Of a stretch of 64,000 nucleotides of DNA, positions 1-10,690 are shown piece after piece. How positions within the stretch are numbered: position 1 is the first letter of the stretch; each line of letters starts with the position of its first letter. This DNA is from Chrysoporthe austroafricana (Eukaryota; Ascomycota; Sordariomycetes; Diaporthales; Cryphonectriaceae): contig JYIP02000006.1 of assembly GCA_001051155.2 (NCBI GenBank), positions 4,216,001-4,280,000 of the forward strand. Reading direction: 5' to 3'. Under the pieces are notes generated by a model, which saw only the letters and a program-made list of their open reading frames with translations, searched no databases and was not told the DNA's origin. A program made the translations under genes and the position numbers.

Positions 1-1228
1 TCGGACGCGGGGGCCGGGTGGGCGCGGCAGGAGAACGAGGAGGTGCTGCCGGGGGCGACGGCGATGGCGGGCGTGGACATGCGCCTGGGCCCGCACGCGT
101 ACCGCGAGCTGCACTGGCACACGGCCAACGAGTGGTCGCTGGTGCTCAAGGGGTGCGTGCGGCTGTCGTCGGTCGAGACGACGGGCCAGACGTTCGTCGA
201 CGACGTGTGCGCGGGCGACGTGTGGTTCTTCCCGTCGGGCGTGCCGCACAGCATCCAGGCGTTCGGCGAGGGCGTCGAGTTCCTGCTGGTGTTTGACGAC
301 GGCGCCTTCAGCGAGGACGAGACGTTCCTGGTGTCGGAGATGTTCCTGCGGACGCCCGTCAGCGTGCTGTCCAAGAACTTCGAGGCGGACCCGAGCGCGT
401 TCAACAACATCCCGCAGGGCGAGCTCTACGTGAGTTACTTCTCCCCATCCCCCTTCTTCGTGCGAACCGCCCGCTGACTGACCGTGCCCGCGCCAGATCT
501 TCAACGGCACGCCGCAGCCCGAGACGATCGACGAGTCGCAGAACCTGACGTCGTCGGCCGGGTCGTCGGACGGGACCAGCCTGGCGCAGACGTACCACTG
601 GTCGCAGCAGGCGCCGTACGAGGTGCCGGGCGGCTCGGTCAAGATCGTGGACCCGACGACGTTCCCGATCGCGTCCAAGTTCTCGGCGGCGCTGGTGACG
701 GTGCAGCCGGGGGCGATGCGCGAGATCCACTGGCACACGACGTCGCCCGAGTGGAACTACTTCCTGCAGGGGTCGGCGCGCATCACGGTGTTCCAGGCGC
801 CCGAGGCGGCGCGGACGTTCGACTTCACGGCGGGCAGCGTGGGCTACATCCCGCAGGCGGCGTCGCACTACGTCGAGAACACGGGCGACGAGGACGTCAT
901 CTTCCTCGAGGTGCTGCAGGCCACCGCCTTCAGCGACGTCAGCGCCGCCCAGTGGCTCGCCCTGACGCCCAAGCAGGTCGTGCAGGACCACCTGCACCTC
1001 GCCGACGGCGTGTGGGAGAGCCTGCCCAAGGAGAAGAAGTACATCAAGCAGGGCCCGACCAACATGACGGCGCTGGCAACGGCGGTGATCGGGGACACGA
1101 GCGCGAGCAGCAGCAGCACCACGGCGGCGGCGGCGTCGTCGACGTCGGCCACCTCGACGGCGGCGGCCAGGTCTCTCAAGGACGGCGAGGTGGAGGAGAC
1201 GCGCAGGAAGGTGACCTTCTTTGCCTGA
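1..1228 (+). CDS. Bicupin oxalate decarboxylase, 5' end outside window
   Basis: Predicted manganese enzyme splitting oxalate to formate and CO2. The open frame runs in from base 1, so the start and any signal peptide are missing. One intron at 430-496 (GTGAGT...CAG, phase 0) joins two exons into 386 visible residues. Cupin 1 shows metal ligands H38-W-H40, E44 and H83. Cupin 2 shows H221-W-H223, E228 and H267 (context SHYVENTG). A lid-like SEDET follows FDDGAF in cupin 1, at the place of the SENST lid of characterised bacterial OxdC, and keeps its Glu. That lid is known to matter for decarboxylase versus oxidase activity, so decarboxylase is the better call. The C-terminus carries a low-complexity Ser/Thr/Ala stretch, which could be a linker or a poor surface anchor signal. 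Family assignment is confident; exact activity is inferred. Confidence 0.93.
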
Positions 1229-1995
1229 TCGCAGCCTGTCGAGGGCGTGGGTGGTGGGTGTGGCAGCAAACAGAATGGACGCATCCCTGCTTCGAGCGTA
1301 ACATTAGTAGTATATAATGAGTATGTCCTCTGCACACAAATAGGCGCTAATTATAGTGTAGCAATGATAGTAAGCAGCTCTTACTGAAGACCACCTCCTC
1401 GAGCCCTGTCCTCCCCTTCTCTTCTCCCCTCCTCTCCTTTCCTCTCCCTAGTTCACAGAGCTGTGCGCCAAGGCTTTAGTCCTGTTGCGCTGTCTGCCGC
1501 CTTAGCGTTTATTACACAGCACTTTAAGTAATCGTCGAGTCTCGAAGGGGGGCCACCATCCTCTTTAGCCCAGCAGTAGTAACTCCACCCTGCCAGGTAC
1601 CAGACATATACGCCATAGTGCCATGTAAGTCTTGTGGGCCGCCGCACCGCACGGCAGCATGGCCTTTTCTCATATCGGCAACCTCGCGCGCTGATCGACA
1701 GCGCAGCTGGCTCAAAATTTGCAATTTTTCAACCTACGCGCCCGGGCCTGGAATGGAAGGGGGAGCATCTCACCAAGACAAGGCACCAAGGCCAGCCACA
1801 GTGACGCTGACGACGGCACACGGCGCCGCGCTAGGCACAGTGGCCACCCCCCCCCCAAGAGGCCTTTTTTTTTTTTCACGATAAGGTTGTCGATCCGTTG
1901 ACCTCCCAACAACTATAATAACCCACCAGGTCAGCAGCAGCAGCGACACCAGCCTCATCTGCCTGGTCACAGAAAGGGAGACGCCGCCGGCTGCC
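1229..1995. other. Intergenic, no gene seen
   Basis: Holds the 3' flank of the oxalate decarboxylase and the promoter side of the carbonic anhydrase. Short C and T homopolymers sit at about 1850-1876. No open frame here has a family motif. Confidence 0.6.
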
Positions 1996-2928
1996 ATGAT
2001 AAGAGGACGCCTTTGCTCTCACCTCGCCGCCCGTCATCTCGCGCTCCCACGACCTGCCGTTTTCTTCACCAGGCCCACCACCTGTGACGTCGTCCCTCGT
2101 CGTCCTGCCCCCTGCCTCAGCAGCAGCATCGTCAGCAGCGCCCCACCACGGCGCAGCTGCAGCTCACACTCACGCCCGCCCAACAATAAATCCCCCTCCT
2201 CCTCCTCCTCCTCCTCCTCCTCCTCCTCCTCTGCCCCAAGGAGGTGGCGCTCGCTCGGTAGCATGACCGACAAAGAGATGTCGCAGTACCTCCAGGAGAC
2301 GCACGACCGCGTCTTCGAGCACAACGCGCGCTGGGCGGCGGAGAAGCGCGCGGCGGACCCGGACTTCTTCACGCGCCTCAGCGCCGGCCAGGCGCCCGAC
2401 TACCTCTGGATCGGGTGCAGCGACTCGCGCATCCCCGCGGAGCAGATCACGGGCCTCGAGCCCGGCGAGGCGTTCGTGCACCGCAACATCGCCAACCTGG
2501 TCTGCAACGTCGACCTCAACGCCATGGCCGTGCTCAACTACGCCGTCGAGCACCTGCACGTCAAGCACATCGTCGTCTGCGGCCACTACGGCTGCGGCGG
2601 CGTGCGCGCCGCCATGACCGCCAAGGACCTCGGCCTGCTCAACCCGTGGCTGCGCAACATCCGCGACGTCTACCGCCTGCACGAGCGCGAGCTCGACGCC
2701 ATCCCCGACGAGGCCGCGCGCTACGACCGCCTGGTCGAGCTCAACGTCGTCGAGCAGTGCCGCAACGTCATGAAGACCGCCGCCGTCCAGAAGAGCTACT
2801 CCGCCAACCAGTTCCCCGTCGTCCACGGCTGGGTCTTCGGCTTCGAGGACGGCCTGCTCAAGGACCTCAAGTTCGACTTCGCCGCCACCCTCAAGGACAT
2901 CCAGAAGATCTACAACCTGACCGACTAG
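1996..2928 (+). CDS. Beta-class carbonic anhydrase, probable mitochondrial leader
   Basis: Reversible hydration of CO2 to bicarbonate, supplying carboxylation reactions and CO2 sensing (Nce103-type family). Intronless, 310 residues. Zinc ligands are visible as C141 (in CSDSR with D143 and R145), H197 and C200 (HYGCGG). The typical GWVFG and NLTD-like C-terminal region is present. The first 89 residues are Arg/Ser-rich with almost no acidic residues and end in a long Ser run coded by a TCC microsatellite, which fits a mitochondrial targeting leader. A second in-frame ATG at 2263 (residue 90, MTDKEMSQYLQ) begins exactly at the normal family N-terminus. The gene could therefore give a mitochondrial and a cytosolic form, or the true start could be the second one. 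Function is confident; the start is not settled. Confidence 0.92.
   Translation: MIRGRLCSHLAARHLALPRPAVFFTRPTTCDVVPRRPAPCLSSSIVSSAPPRRSCSSHSRPPNNKSPSSSSSSSSSSSSAPRRWRSLGSMTDKEMSQYLQETHDRVFEHNARWAAEKRAADPDFFTRLSAGQAPDYLWIGCSDSRIPAEQITGLEPGEAFVHRNIANLVCNVDLNAMAVLNYAVEHLHVKHIVVCGHYGCGGVRAAMTAKDLGLLNPWLRNIRDVYRLHERELDAIPDEAARYDRLVELNVVEQCRNVMKTAAVQKSYSANQFPVVHGWVFGFEDGLLKDLKFDFAATLKDIQKIYNLTD
2193..2231 (+). repeat. (TCC)n microsatellite inside carbonic anhydrase leader
   Basis: About thirteen TCC units in frame, coding a Ser run. It lies between the two candidate start codons, so length changes would alter only the leader. Confidence 0.9.
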
Positions 2929-3837
2929 GCGCCGCTGGGACTAGAGGATCACCTGGTGGGCCGGGAGGGGGCCACGGGGGCGAAGGAGAATCGGAAGCCG
3001 ACGGGCGACGTCGGCAGCCGAGAGCCCAAGGCGAAGCGCCCACGCCTCTCGGCTGGCGCGGCACAGGAGCGGCGACCGCTGCGGGAGTAGAGGAGCGCCG
3101 TAGTCATGGCATGCAGAGGTGTCCTCTTTTTAGGCCCAGACCGGTGCCAAGAAAGGCGTCTCTTTGTGGGCCCACGAGCACCAGAGCACCCATCCATCAA
3201 GGGCTGAGAAGGCACGCGCGGGTTCAAAGGCAATCCTCTGCAGGTTACTAGAGCAATAAACTCGTCCAGCTGACGGCTCCATCGATGTGACCGACTCCCT
3301 TCTATGTACTCGAGTTTTGATGAACGTGCTTCATGGCAAGTGGTCTTCCTCTCCCTATCGAAGCTCAAGTCGTGGCGGCGGAGACCAACTATCATCCCGA
3401 TTTGGTTACGTGCAATACGAGCAATCCGTACAGGAGGAAAGAAAGGCCCTTGGACGAAAAGAACAATCACTTTGTTCTTTCAGTACACTGAACCCTTGAG
3501 CAGACACATCGGCCATGTGAGCTCACATCCAGTCCAATACAATGGAACAATGGCAGGCGTCCTGTTGGTGCGCCGGCCCCGACCATGTCCTTTCACGAGA
3601 GACAAAGGTAACATGCCTATTGTTTGGAGGGCCCTCCTCATAAGGCTGGCTCCATCGTCCCAGGTGTCCAGATGGTCTGCCTGGAACCTGATCCAACCGC
3701 CGTCTTTTCGCCATCACCTTAACGATTCAATGTGATCAAGAACCGGCCTCTGGCCAGACTACAGTAAGTACAGACTCTCAATCAAGACTAACCAAGTACA
3801 CAACGCCGGCGGTCTCCCAGGTCCAGAATAAGCTAGA
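2929..3837. other. Intergenic, no gene seen
   Basis: About 900 bp between two same-strand genes. Small open frames exist, but none has a recognisable motif or a convincing splice structure. Confidence 0.5.
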
Positions 3838-6800
3838 ATGTCACTCACGGACAGCACCTCCACGCAAGGGGGCGGCATGGAGGAAGATAGGGAGATTTAT
3901 GAGGCCTTCATGAAGCTTCGCTCGAGGACCAACGCTCGGCCCACGACTATTGACCAGTGCAAATACCTCATCACGAGTAACCACAGGGACCTGAGCGTGG
4001 CAGAGGTCGGGTACTGGGGACGCCTTAGTGAGTTGCTCCCCAGGGATCCGTCCGGTCAGCTGAGGCTGCTGTCTCTGTCGGAATTCCTCCTGAGGGTTCT
4101 GTTCGAGCTACGCATCCAGACCCACGAGGGGCACACGCACCAGAACTACTACCTCTACTACGCGAGCGGCCTGGACGGCGCGTGGTACCACCTGCCCAGG
4201 AACGAGCAGGCGTACCGCCAGGCCATCCGCGCCCACGACCAGGCCTGGCGCCAGCGCCCGGCGGAGAACTCGGTGCTGCGCCTCCACCTCCAGTTCCACG
4301 CGCGGCCGCCGACCTACCACGTCCCCGGACCGGCCAAGGGCGTGACCAACCACCTCCTCTACCGCCTCCGGCGCGGCTACGACGTCAGGTATGAGGACCC
4401 GGCGGTCGAGGACCTGGACAGCGACTACGACGGCAGCGAGGTGAGCTCGGGCCCGGAGGTCCCCACGCCGCTGCGTCCAGACACGCCGGCGAATTTCGAC
4501 GCGGTGACGCCCTGGCCGAGCAACTTCATGCCTCTGGACGCCAGCTTTCCCCGCAGGACACCGACGAACCGCCCCAGCCGCAGCCTTCTGCCGAAGAACG
4601 TTGGCTCCTTCGGGAAGAACATCTCCAAGATCAGCAGCCGCATGCGCTTTGCGGTCTCGAGCAGCGCTCGGTCGCACAGAGACACGGCAGTGCTCCTGGA
4701 GGGCCTCGGCGCCGAGATCAAGCATGGCGGTATCAACAACCTCGACGGGCTCTTGTCCGTCACGCCGTCGCCCTCGCTGGATGAGTGGCGGGCCTGCTGC
4801 AGCATCCTCCCTCACCTCGACCCTGAGCAGCTCGCACAGGACGCGAAGGCCCGCTCCATCCGGTTCCCGCAGTCCAAGCTCTGTGTCACGCCTCCTCAGT
4901 TCTACAGCGCCCTCAAGATGCTCCAAGGGACGAGCGGGTTCCTCAGCCACGAGATGGGGCTCGGCAAGACGCACACGGTCCTCGCCGCGGTCGCGCTCAA
5001 GGCCCTCGTTGCCGCCTCCAAGGGCCGCTGCGTGAGCGCCTGGGGCTCTCCCTTCTCGCGCCGCCACCTCCCGAGGGACGCGAGCCCGGGGGAGGACGCT
5101 CAGTGCCCGAGCCAGGGGGACCGCCCCGGCGACGTGCTGTGCTACTGCGTGCCGGGCGGGATGACCAGACGGATCGCGGACCTGCTGAAGCCCGGCGCGT
5201 CGCTCATCCAGGTGCCCATCGCCACGATGACGGCGTGGGCTCGGGCCATCGACGCGGCTGAGTTCAAGACGTCCGCCTACAGCTTCGTCATCGTCTCGCA
5301 GAGCTCCGACATCCCCGCCTACCTCAAGCGCAGCCTGGACACCTTCCGGGGCGACTTCAAGATGGGCGCGACGGCGCACAGGGACCTGGTGCGGAACACC
5401 TTCGACCTCGCGTGGACGAGCCGGGCGACGCTCGAGTCGGCGGGGGGCCACGTCTTCCTGGTCTCCCACGGCGACGAGTCCTTCTTCCGGGCCTTCCAGC
5501 ACGGCCCCGGCGACCTGCGCCCGCGGCCCCCTCCGCAGTGTGTCTTCGAGCGCGAGAAGGTCTACGCAGCCCCGGTGGGGCTGACTTTTATCGACGAAGC
5601 ACATCTTCCTGGGATGTACGACAGGGGCCGCGTCCCCATGATATTAGCAATGTAAGTACTCAGCGGAGCAGAAGCCTTGCCACATCGGTGGGCAGTCAAG
5701 GCACACACACTTTCAGGTAGGAGAAGATTGCTAACTTTATTTCTTCCAACAGGGCTCACAAATGGATCCTCGATGCCGACCTCTGGCTGGTGACAGGAAC
5801 CCCCTTCGGCTCGAAAGGCGTCAAGGACCTCGTCTTTCCGATGCGGCTCATAGACGCCTCTTCACACAGCCCCATGGACGCTCTTGAGACGCTGTATAAC
5901 GGTGCCATGTACAAGAGGGCGAGGAGCCATATCAACGAGTTCGAGCTTGGCTTCCGGCAGATCTTCAACACCGACATCGTCGTGCGCTTCTCGCACAGCT
6001 CCTTGTTCCTCGGCCAGCCGGTCTCCAGCATCCAGAACGTGAAGCCGAGGATCGTCTCGGCGCCCACGCCCAGGGCTTTCCGGGGCCACGCCCAGGCGCT
6101 CGCGACACACGTCCGGCGGCACGTGCCCACGAACCTCGGGCACGCGGACTCGCTCGGCGGGGCGCCCAAGTACCTCCGCGACGAGCTCTACTTCGTGTCG
6201 CTATTCCCCGCCGCCGCGCGGTTCATCAACGACCACACGCTCAGCGTCCACGACGTGCACATGCGGCAGGCGATCCAGGCCCTGGCGGACCGGACCCAGG
6301 TGCTGCAGATCCCCGAGGTCCAGCGCTTCTGGCGGCTGGTCGGCCGCGACAGCCCCAAGGTGAAGCTCATCGCGGCCGAGATCGAGCGCGCCAACGCGGA
6401 CCAGCGGCCGCGCCCGGCGCTGGCGAGCACGCCGGTGCGGTTCCAGCGCGGGCCCGTCGACCACGACCTGCTGCTCAAGAAGATCGTCATCCTGGTGCCG
6501 ACGCTCGCCAGCGCGACGTACCTGTACGCGTGGCTGAAGGAGGACGCGGCCCTGCGGGACAAGTCCGTCCACCCGGTGCTGTACCACGAGGACCTGTCGC
6601 GGGCGCAGCGGATGCGGATCGAGGAGGACTTCAACAGCCTCGAGCGCGCGCGGCCGGGCGGGCGCGCGGCGCGGACCTTCATCGCCACCATGGCCGCCGC
6701 CGCCGCCGGCATGAACCTGCAGGTGGCCAACTACCAGGTGCTGACGAGCCCGTGCCCCGGGGCGGCGGAGCTGGCGCAGGCGTTCGCGCGGACCAACCGC

Positions 6801-6997
6801 ACCGGCCAGGCGTTGCCGGTTGAGCACACGGTGCTCGTGCTGGACGACAGCCCCATCGACCGCATCAACATGGCCAGCCTCGCCCAGCGCGAGATCCGCT
6901 CCGACCCCTACGACGTGGCGCAGGCGCTCGAGCTGCGGGCCCGCAGGCCGCGCGCGCGGTCGCAGGAGGACCTCTACGCGATCCTGGAGCAGCGCGC

Positions 6998-7040
<43 letters not shown>

Positions 7041-7076
7041 AGACAGGTCGCCAGTTCTCCTGCTGGAGAAGGGTAG
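3838..7076 (+). CDS. Divergent SNF2-like helicase/ATPase
   Basis: Two exons, 3838-5651 and 5753-7076; the intron (GTAAGT...CAACAG) splits an ATG codon and joins the frames, giving 1045 residues. Superfamily 2 motifs are visible: Walker A in HEMGLGKT (K377), a DEAH box at 586-589 preceded by LTFI, TGTPF (motif III-like) just after the intron, and a C-terminal lobe ending in AFARTNRTGQ (951-957), the motif VI equivalent of the SNF2 arginine finger. About 370 residues precede Walker A with no domain I can name. A poly-Ala run (1020-1034, GCT repeat) sits near the end. SNF2 proteins remodel chromatin or act in DNA repair using ATP, but sequence between motifs is far from known subfamilies and I assign no specific role. 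It could be a lineage-specific fungal expansion. Confidence 0.82.
6999..7037 (+). repeat. (GCT)n microsatellite coding poly-Ala
   Basis: About thirteen GCT units near the 3' end of the SNF2-like gene. The expansion is in frame and gives the Ala tract. Confidence 0.9.
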
Positions 7077-7724
7077 GTGTAGGCCATGTCTCTGTCTCTG
7101 GCAGCTATTTGGTGTTCGAACACAGCGCCGTGATCCCGGGGTCTATGGCCAGACAGAGCACAGCTTTGCTGGCGAAAGGACGTTGAACGGGTTCTGCATG
7201 TCGACCCTCAGAAGCAGGAATTACCAAATCAGTGTCGATTGGGGACATGGATCTAGCTGAGTTCTCCCTCTGAATGCCCTAGACGATTACGGACGTGTAT
7301 TACTGACACAGGACACCGGCTTCGTATATCCGGCACGACACCGATCCACTCTGGGATCGTCATGAGGTAGGAACGGCTTTTCTTTACGCTGTTATGCAGT
7401 GACGTATTATGTGCATGTGATGTTCCGACCTTACCGAGAAATGTGGAGAGATAACGTATGGCGCAATACTCTTATTAGGAAGAGGGAGTATTCATGAGAG
7501 AATAGTATAGGTCTCAACACTATATCGTGCTTGGGTCTGTGGGAGCATTTCCTCAAGCTACTATAGTACCTAGGTAATTATCTACTATCAGACACGATTG
7601 GGCGGCTATGTTCGTATTTCAATACTATTTATTTATTGACAAATATATTCAGCTCGTGAAACGAATTACATTAGGCCGTCTTCTCCCACGTCACGCCGAG
7701 GCCCGGAGCAGCCATTAGCGGGGC
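7077..7724. other. Convergent intergenic, AT-rich
   Basis: Between the 3' ends of the SNF2-like gene and the tannase gene. It is AT-rich from about 7370 to 7670 with no open frame of interest, and probably holds both polyadenylation regions. Confidence 0.6.
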
Positions 7725-9580
7725 TCAGTAGACGGGCAGCAGGAAGGAGTCCAGGTCGTAGTTCCAGCTGTCGATGCTGGCCTGGTCGTAGACGCACTCC
7801 ATGGTGGTGCCGTTGTTGACCCACAGCGGCCGCAGCGGGAAGAGGCAGATCTGCTGGTTGGAGCCGACGTTGGCGCCCTGCAGGACGGTGGCGTTGAGGG
7901 TGTCGGGGGCGTTGCCGTTCTCGACCCAGTCGATGAGCACGGCGAGGTTGGTCTGCGGCCAGGGCCCGTTGGGCTCGTAGGCGTTGGGCGCGCAGTGCGA
8001 GCCGCCGGGGACGAGGAACAGGCGGTAGAAGTCGTGCGTGGCGGCGACGCTGTCGTTGTACGAGGCGCCCGGGTTCATGACCTCGCGCACCGAGTTCCAG
8101 TAGCGCACCGACGACTCGGTCGGGATGCTGTAGTCGGACTCGCCGTGGAAGTGGATGATCTTGGTGCCGGCGTTCTTGACGGGCGACAGGTCGGGCCAGT
8201 TGGTCATGAGGCTGTCCTGGTACTCGTTCCAGCCCTGGTAGATCCAGTTGCGCAGCGTGGTGTAGGTGACGTTCTCGAGCGAGGACAGGTTGTCGCCGAT
8301 GATCAGCTCGAGCAGGACCTCGACGAAGGAGCCGCCCAGGGAGGTGATGTCGAGCTCCCACTCGCCGCTGGTCGAATTCCAGGTGGTCTCGGCGTCGGTC
8401 CAGGTGGACGACGGCGTGTAGGAGAAGTAGACGCGCTTGCCGTCGTCGTCGTGGAGGCCGTCGAGGATCTTCTGGGCGACGGCGATGCCCTGCGCGCTCA
8501 CGGTGCCGTTCTGCGCCGGGGTCGTGCCGCCGCTGTACTGGCGCTTGCCGTAGCCGCTGCTGCTGGAGCCGGCGCAGTAGTAGGGCAGGCCGAGGGTGGC
8601 GCTGATGTTGTAGGAGGCGGTGCACAGGTCGGTGCGGGAGACGACGCCGTCGAGGCGGCCGTCGAGGCCGTCGCAGTTGGCGATGGTCTCGTTCATGATC
8701 TTCTCGAGCTCGCACGGCGGCGGGTAGTAGCCGAGCGTCTGCTCGACGACGTTCGAGTACAGGTGCTGGACCTGCTGGAAGGCGAAGCGGAAGGCCGGCG
8801 CGCCGATGGCGGCGCCGTCGTAGGCGTCGCCGAAGCGCTGGCCCTGGCTCCAGCCCTCACGACCACCCTCGGAGCAGCCCTGCGGGTGTGTCTCTGTGTC
8901 AGCCTCTCTGTGTGCCGGTGGAGGGAGCTTTCAGGGCGCCTCTCGCGTCTACTCACCTGGTAGTACGTGTACAGCCTCGTCCCGTTCATCTCGAAGAAGT
9001 TCTCGGTAAAGGCGCGGCCGACGAGGCTGAGCTCGCGGATGGCCTGGTAGCCGAACATGTAGACGTTCTGCCAGTCGACGGTGCCGTTGTCGACGAGGAA
9101 CGTGCTGATGGCGTTGTCCTGGTACTCGCCGAAGCCGCCGTCGGTCTGGCCGGAGGCGGCGCCGTACATGACGCCGCCGGGGAGGGACTCGGTGCCGGAG
9201 TTGATGGCGTAGCCGCCGCCGCCGGTGGACAGCCAGCGGTTCTGGAAGCTGTCGGGGGCGGGCAGCCACAGGGTGAGCAGGACGGAGTCGTCGCGGCCGT
9301 CGTGCGAGTAGGTGAAGGTGACGTTGCAGTAGTCGAAGGTGGCGGCCGGGTAGAAGTCCGAGTCGGTGGCGCCGACGGTGTAGTTGGCGACGGGGTTGGC
9401 GGTGACGCTGTCGGCGTTGATGGTCAGGCCGACGTAGTCGTAGAGGCCGCTGGCCGGGAGGTGCGCCGCGACGTAGTCTGTCGTGCAGACGTCGTCGAGG
9501 CTGGCGGCGCGGGTTGTCGCCGCCAGCGCGGCGAGCACGACGGCCGCGCGCGACAGCTGTTGCTGCTGTCGGCTCATCAT
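7725..9580 (-). CDS. Secreted tannase/feruloyl esterase family protein
   Basis: Predicted to hydrolyse ester bonds of plant phenolics (gallate or hydroxycinnamate esters) outside the cell. Exon 1 is 9580-8957 and exon 2 is 8879-7725. The intron at 8956-8880 (GTGAGT...CAG, phase 0) restores the frame to give 592 residues. The start at 9580 was chosen because MMSRQQQQLSRAAVVLAALAATTRA reads as a signal peptide; an in-frame ATG at 9628 would bury it. The family CS-D-HC signature is present: nucleophile S211 in GCSEGG with C210 beside it, D457 in HGESDYS, and H503-C504 in GGSHCAPN. The two cysteines are expected to form the disulfide linking Ser and His loops. Several N-glycosylation sequons are present. 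Substrate class cannot be decided from sequence. Confidence 0.93.
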
Positions 9581-9744
9581 GGCTGGCGATGGGAGGCAGG
9601 CGACGATGGGGGCCCTGGCGACACACAAGGACGACGATGGCTTCAGGGAGCACGCGCAGACGCCGTTGCGGACTTGAGGGGCCTCTCGAGAGAGCGAGGC
9701 ATATACAGACAGGATCGTGACGGGGAGGGTTGTTTATATACTTA

Positions 9745-9772
9745 CTCCTCCTCCTCCTCCTCCTCCTCCTCC
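9745..9772. repeat. (TCC)n microsatellite upstream of tannase gene
   Basis: About nine TCC units, 165 bp upstream of the chosen tannase start, in its probable promoter as a polypurine/polypyrimidine tract. Confidence 0.85.
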
Positions 9773-10608
9773 CAACGCCCTCCCTGCTCCTCGGATGATC
9801 GCATCCCCACGCCCTCAGCTCGGCCGAGCTCACGCGCCCCACGCTGCCTTGCGGTGGGCAGCAAGTCGGGCACGGAGGGGCCCTTGGCAGGGCACGGGCA
9901 GCACGGGGATCGACATCGTGGCTACGCGTCACCCATGCCTCCAGAGCCCTGACGTAGCGAACGCCGGGCCTAGATCCGCTTTTGGTGTTGAACGAAAAGA
10001 AGACCGGCCTGCCCAACACCCACACCGCGCTGCGGGCGGAGGCCAGAAATACGCCCTGGGCCCCCCTGCAGCGGCCCTGGGCGCTCCCCATGGGGAAGAA
10101 CGGGAAACACGGCATTCAGCTTCCAGGTTGGGGGGACGCCGCCGAGTGTGTTGGTGGGCGCCTCTCTCTCTTCGTGCGCGGGCTAAGCTGCTCCTTCACT
10201 AGTGGATTGGGGACGCCCCCGAGAGCAGCGAGCGGCGGTGTCGTCTTCTAGATCCGACGATGCCCACGCCTAGCAAAGCAGCACGTGTGGCAGAAGACAT
10301 CCGAGATGCGCTATGCGCCCTACGCTCTCGCAGGACCCCTCGCAGCACGGCCCTGGGCGAGGGGCCTGGGCCGAGCCCCCCGTCCCTGGTGCGTTCGCGC
10401 CAGGGTTGGGAGGGCTGGAGGGAGGGTGGATGGTAGCTTATACGGTCTGTACTATGCAATCTCCGCCCGTCTCAGATGTAGACGCCGAACCGCGGGGCGG
10501 GCGACAGCGCGGGGACGGCGTGGATGAATAGTGGGAATAGTCACTCGCGCTCGGCACTGCTCCGGCGCGCCTCGGTCGTGGATTTGATGTCGACACGCCG
10601 AGGGAGAG

Positions 10609-10609
10609 G

Positions 10610-10667
<58 letters not shown>

Positions 10668-10690
10668 GGGAGAGAGAGGGAGAGAGAGGG
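10609..10690. repeat. (GA)n microsatellite with GGGAGA variants
   Basis: About 80 bp of nearly uninterrupted GA dinucleotides followed by GGGAGAGAGA variants. This is a polypurine tract in non-coding DNA. Confidence 0.92.

Noticed and set aside
2170..2826. Long minus-strand open frame opposite the carbonic anhydrase
   Set aside because: Shadow of a GC3-biased gene; low-complexity Val/Asp/Ala content and no motif.
4108..5604. 498-codon minus-strand frame opposite the SNF2-like gene
   Set aside because: Antisense shadow; Arg/Val-rich composition, while the plus strand carries ordered helicase motifs.
7995..8963. 322-codon plus-strand frame opposite the tannase gene
   Set aside because: Antisense shadow; the minus strand has a complete CS-D-HC triad and signal peptide.
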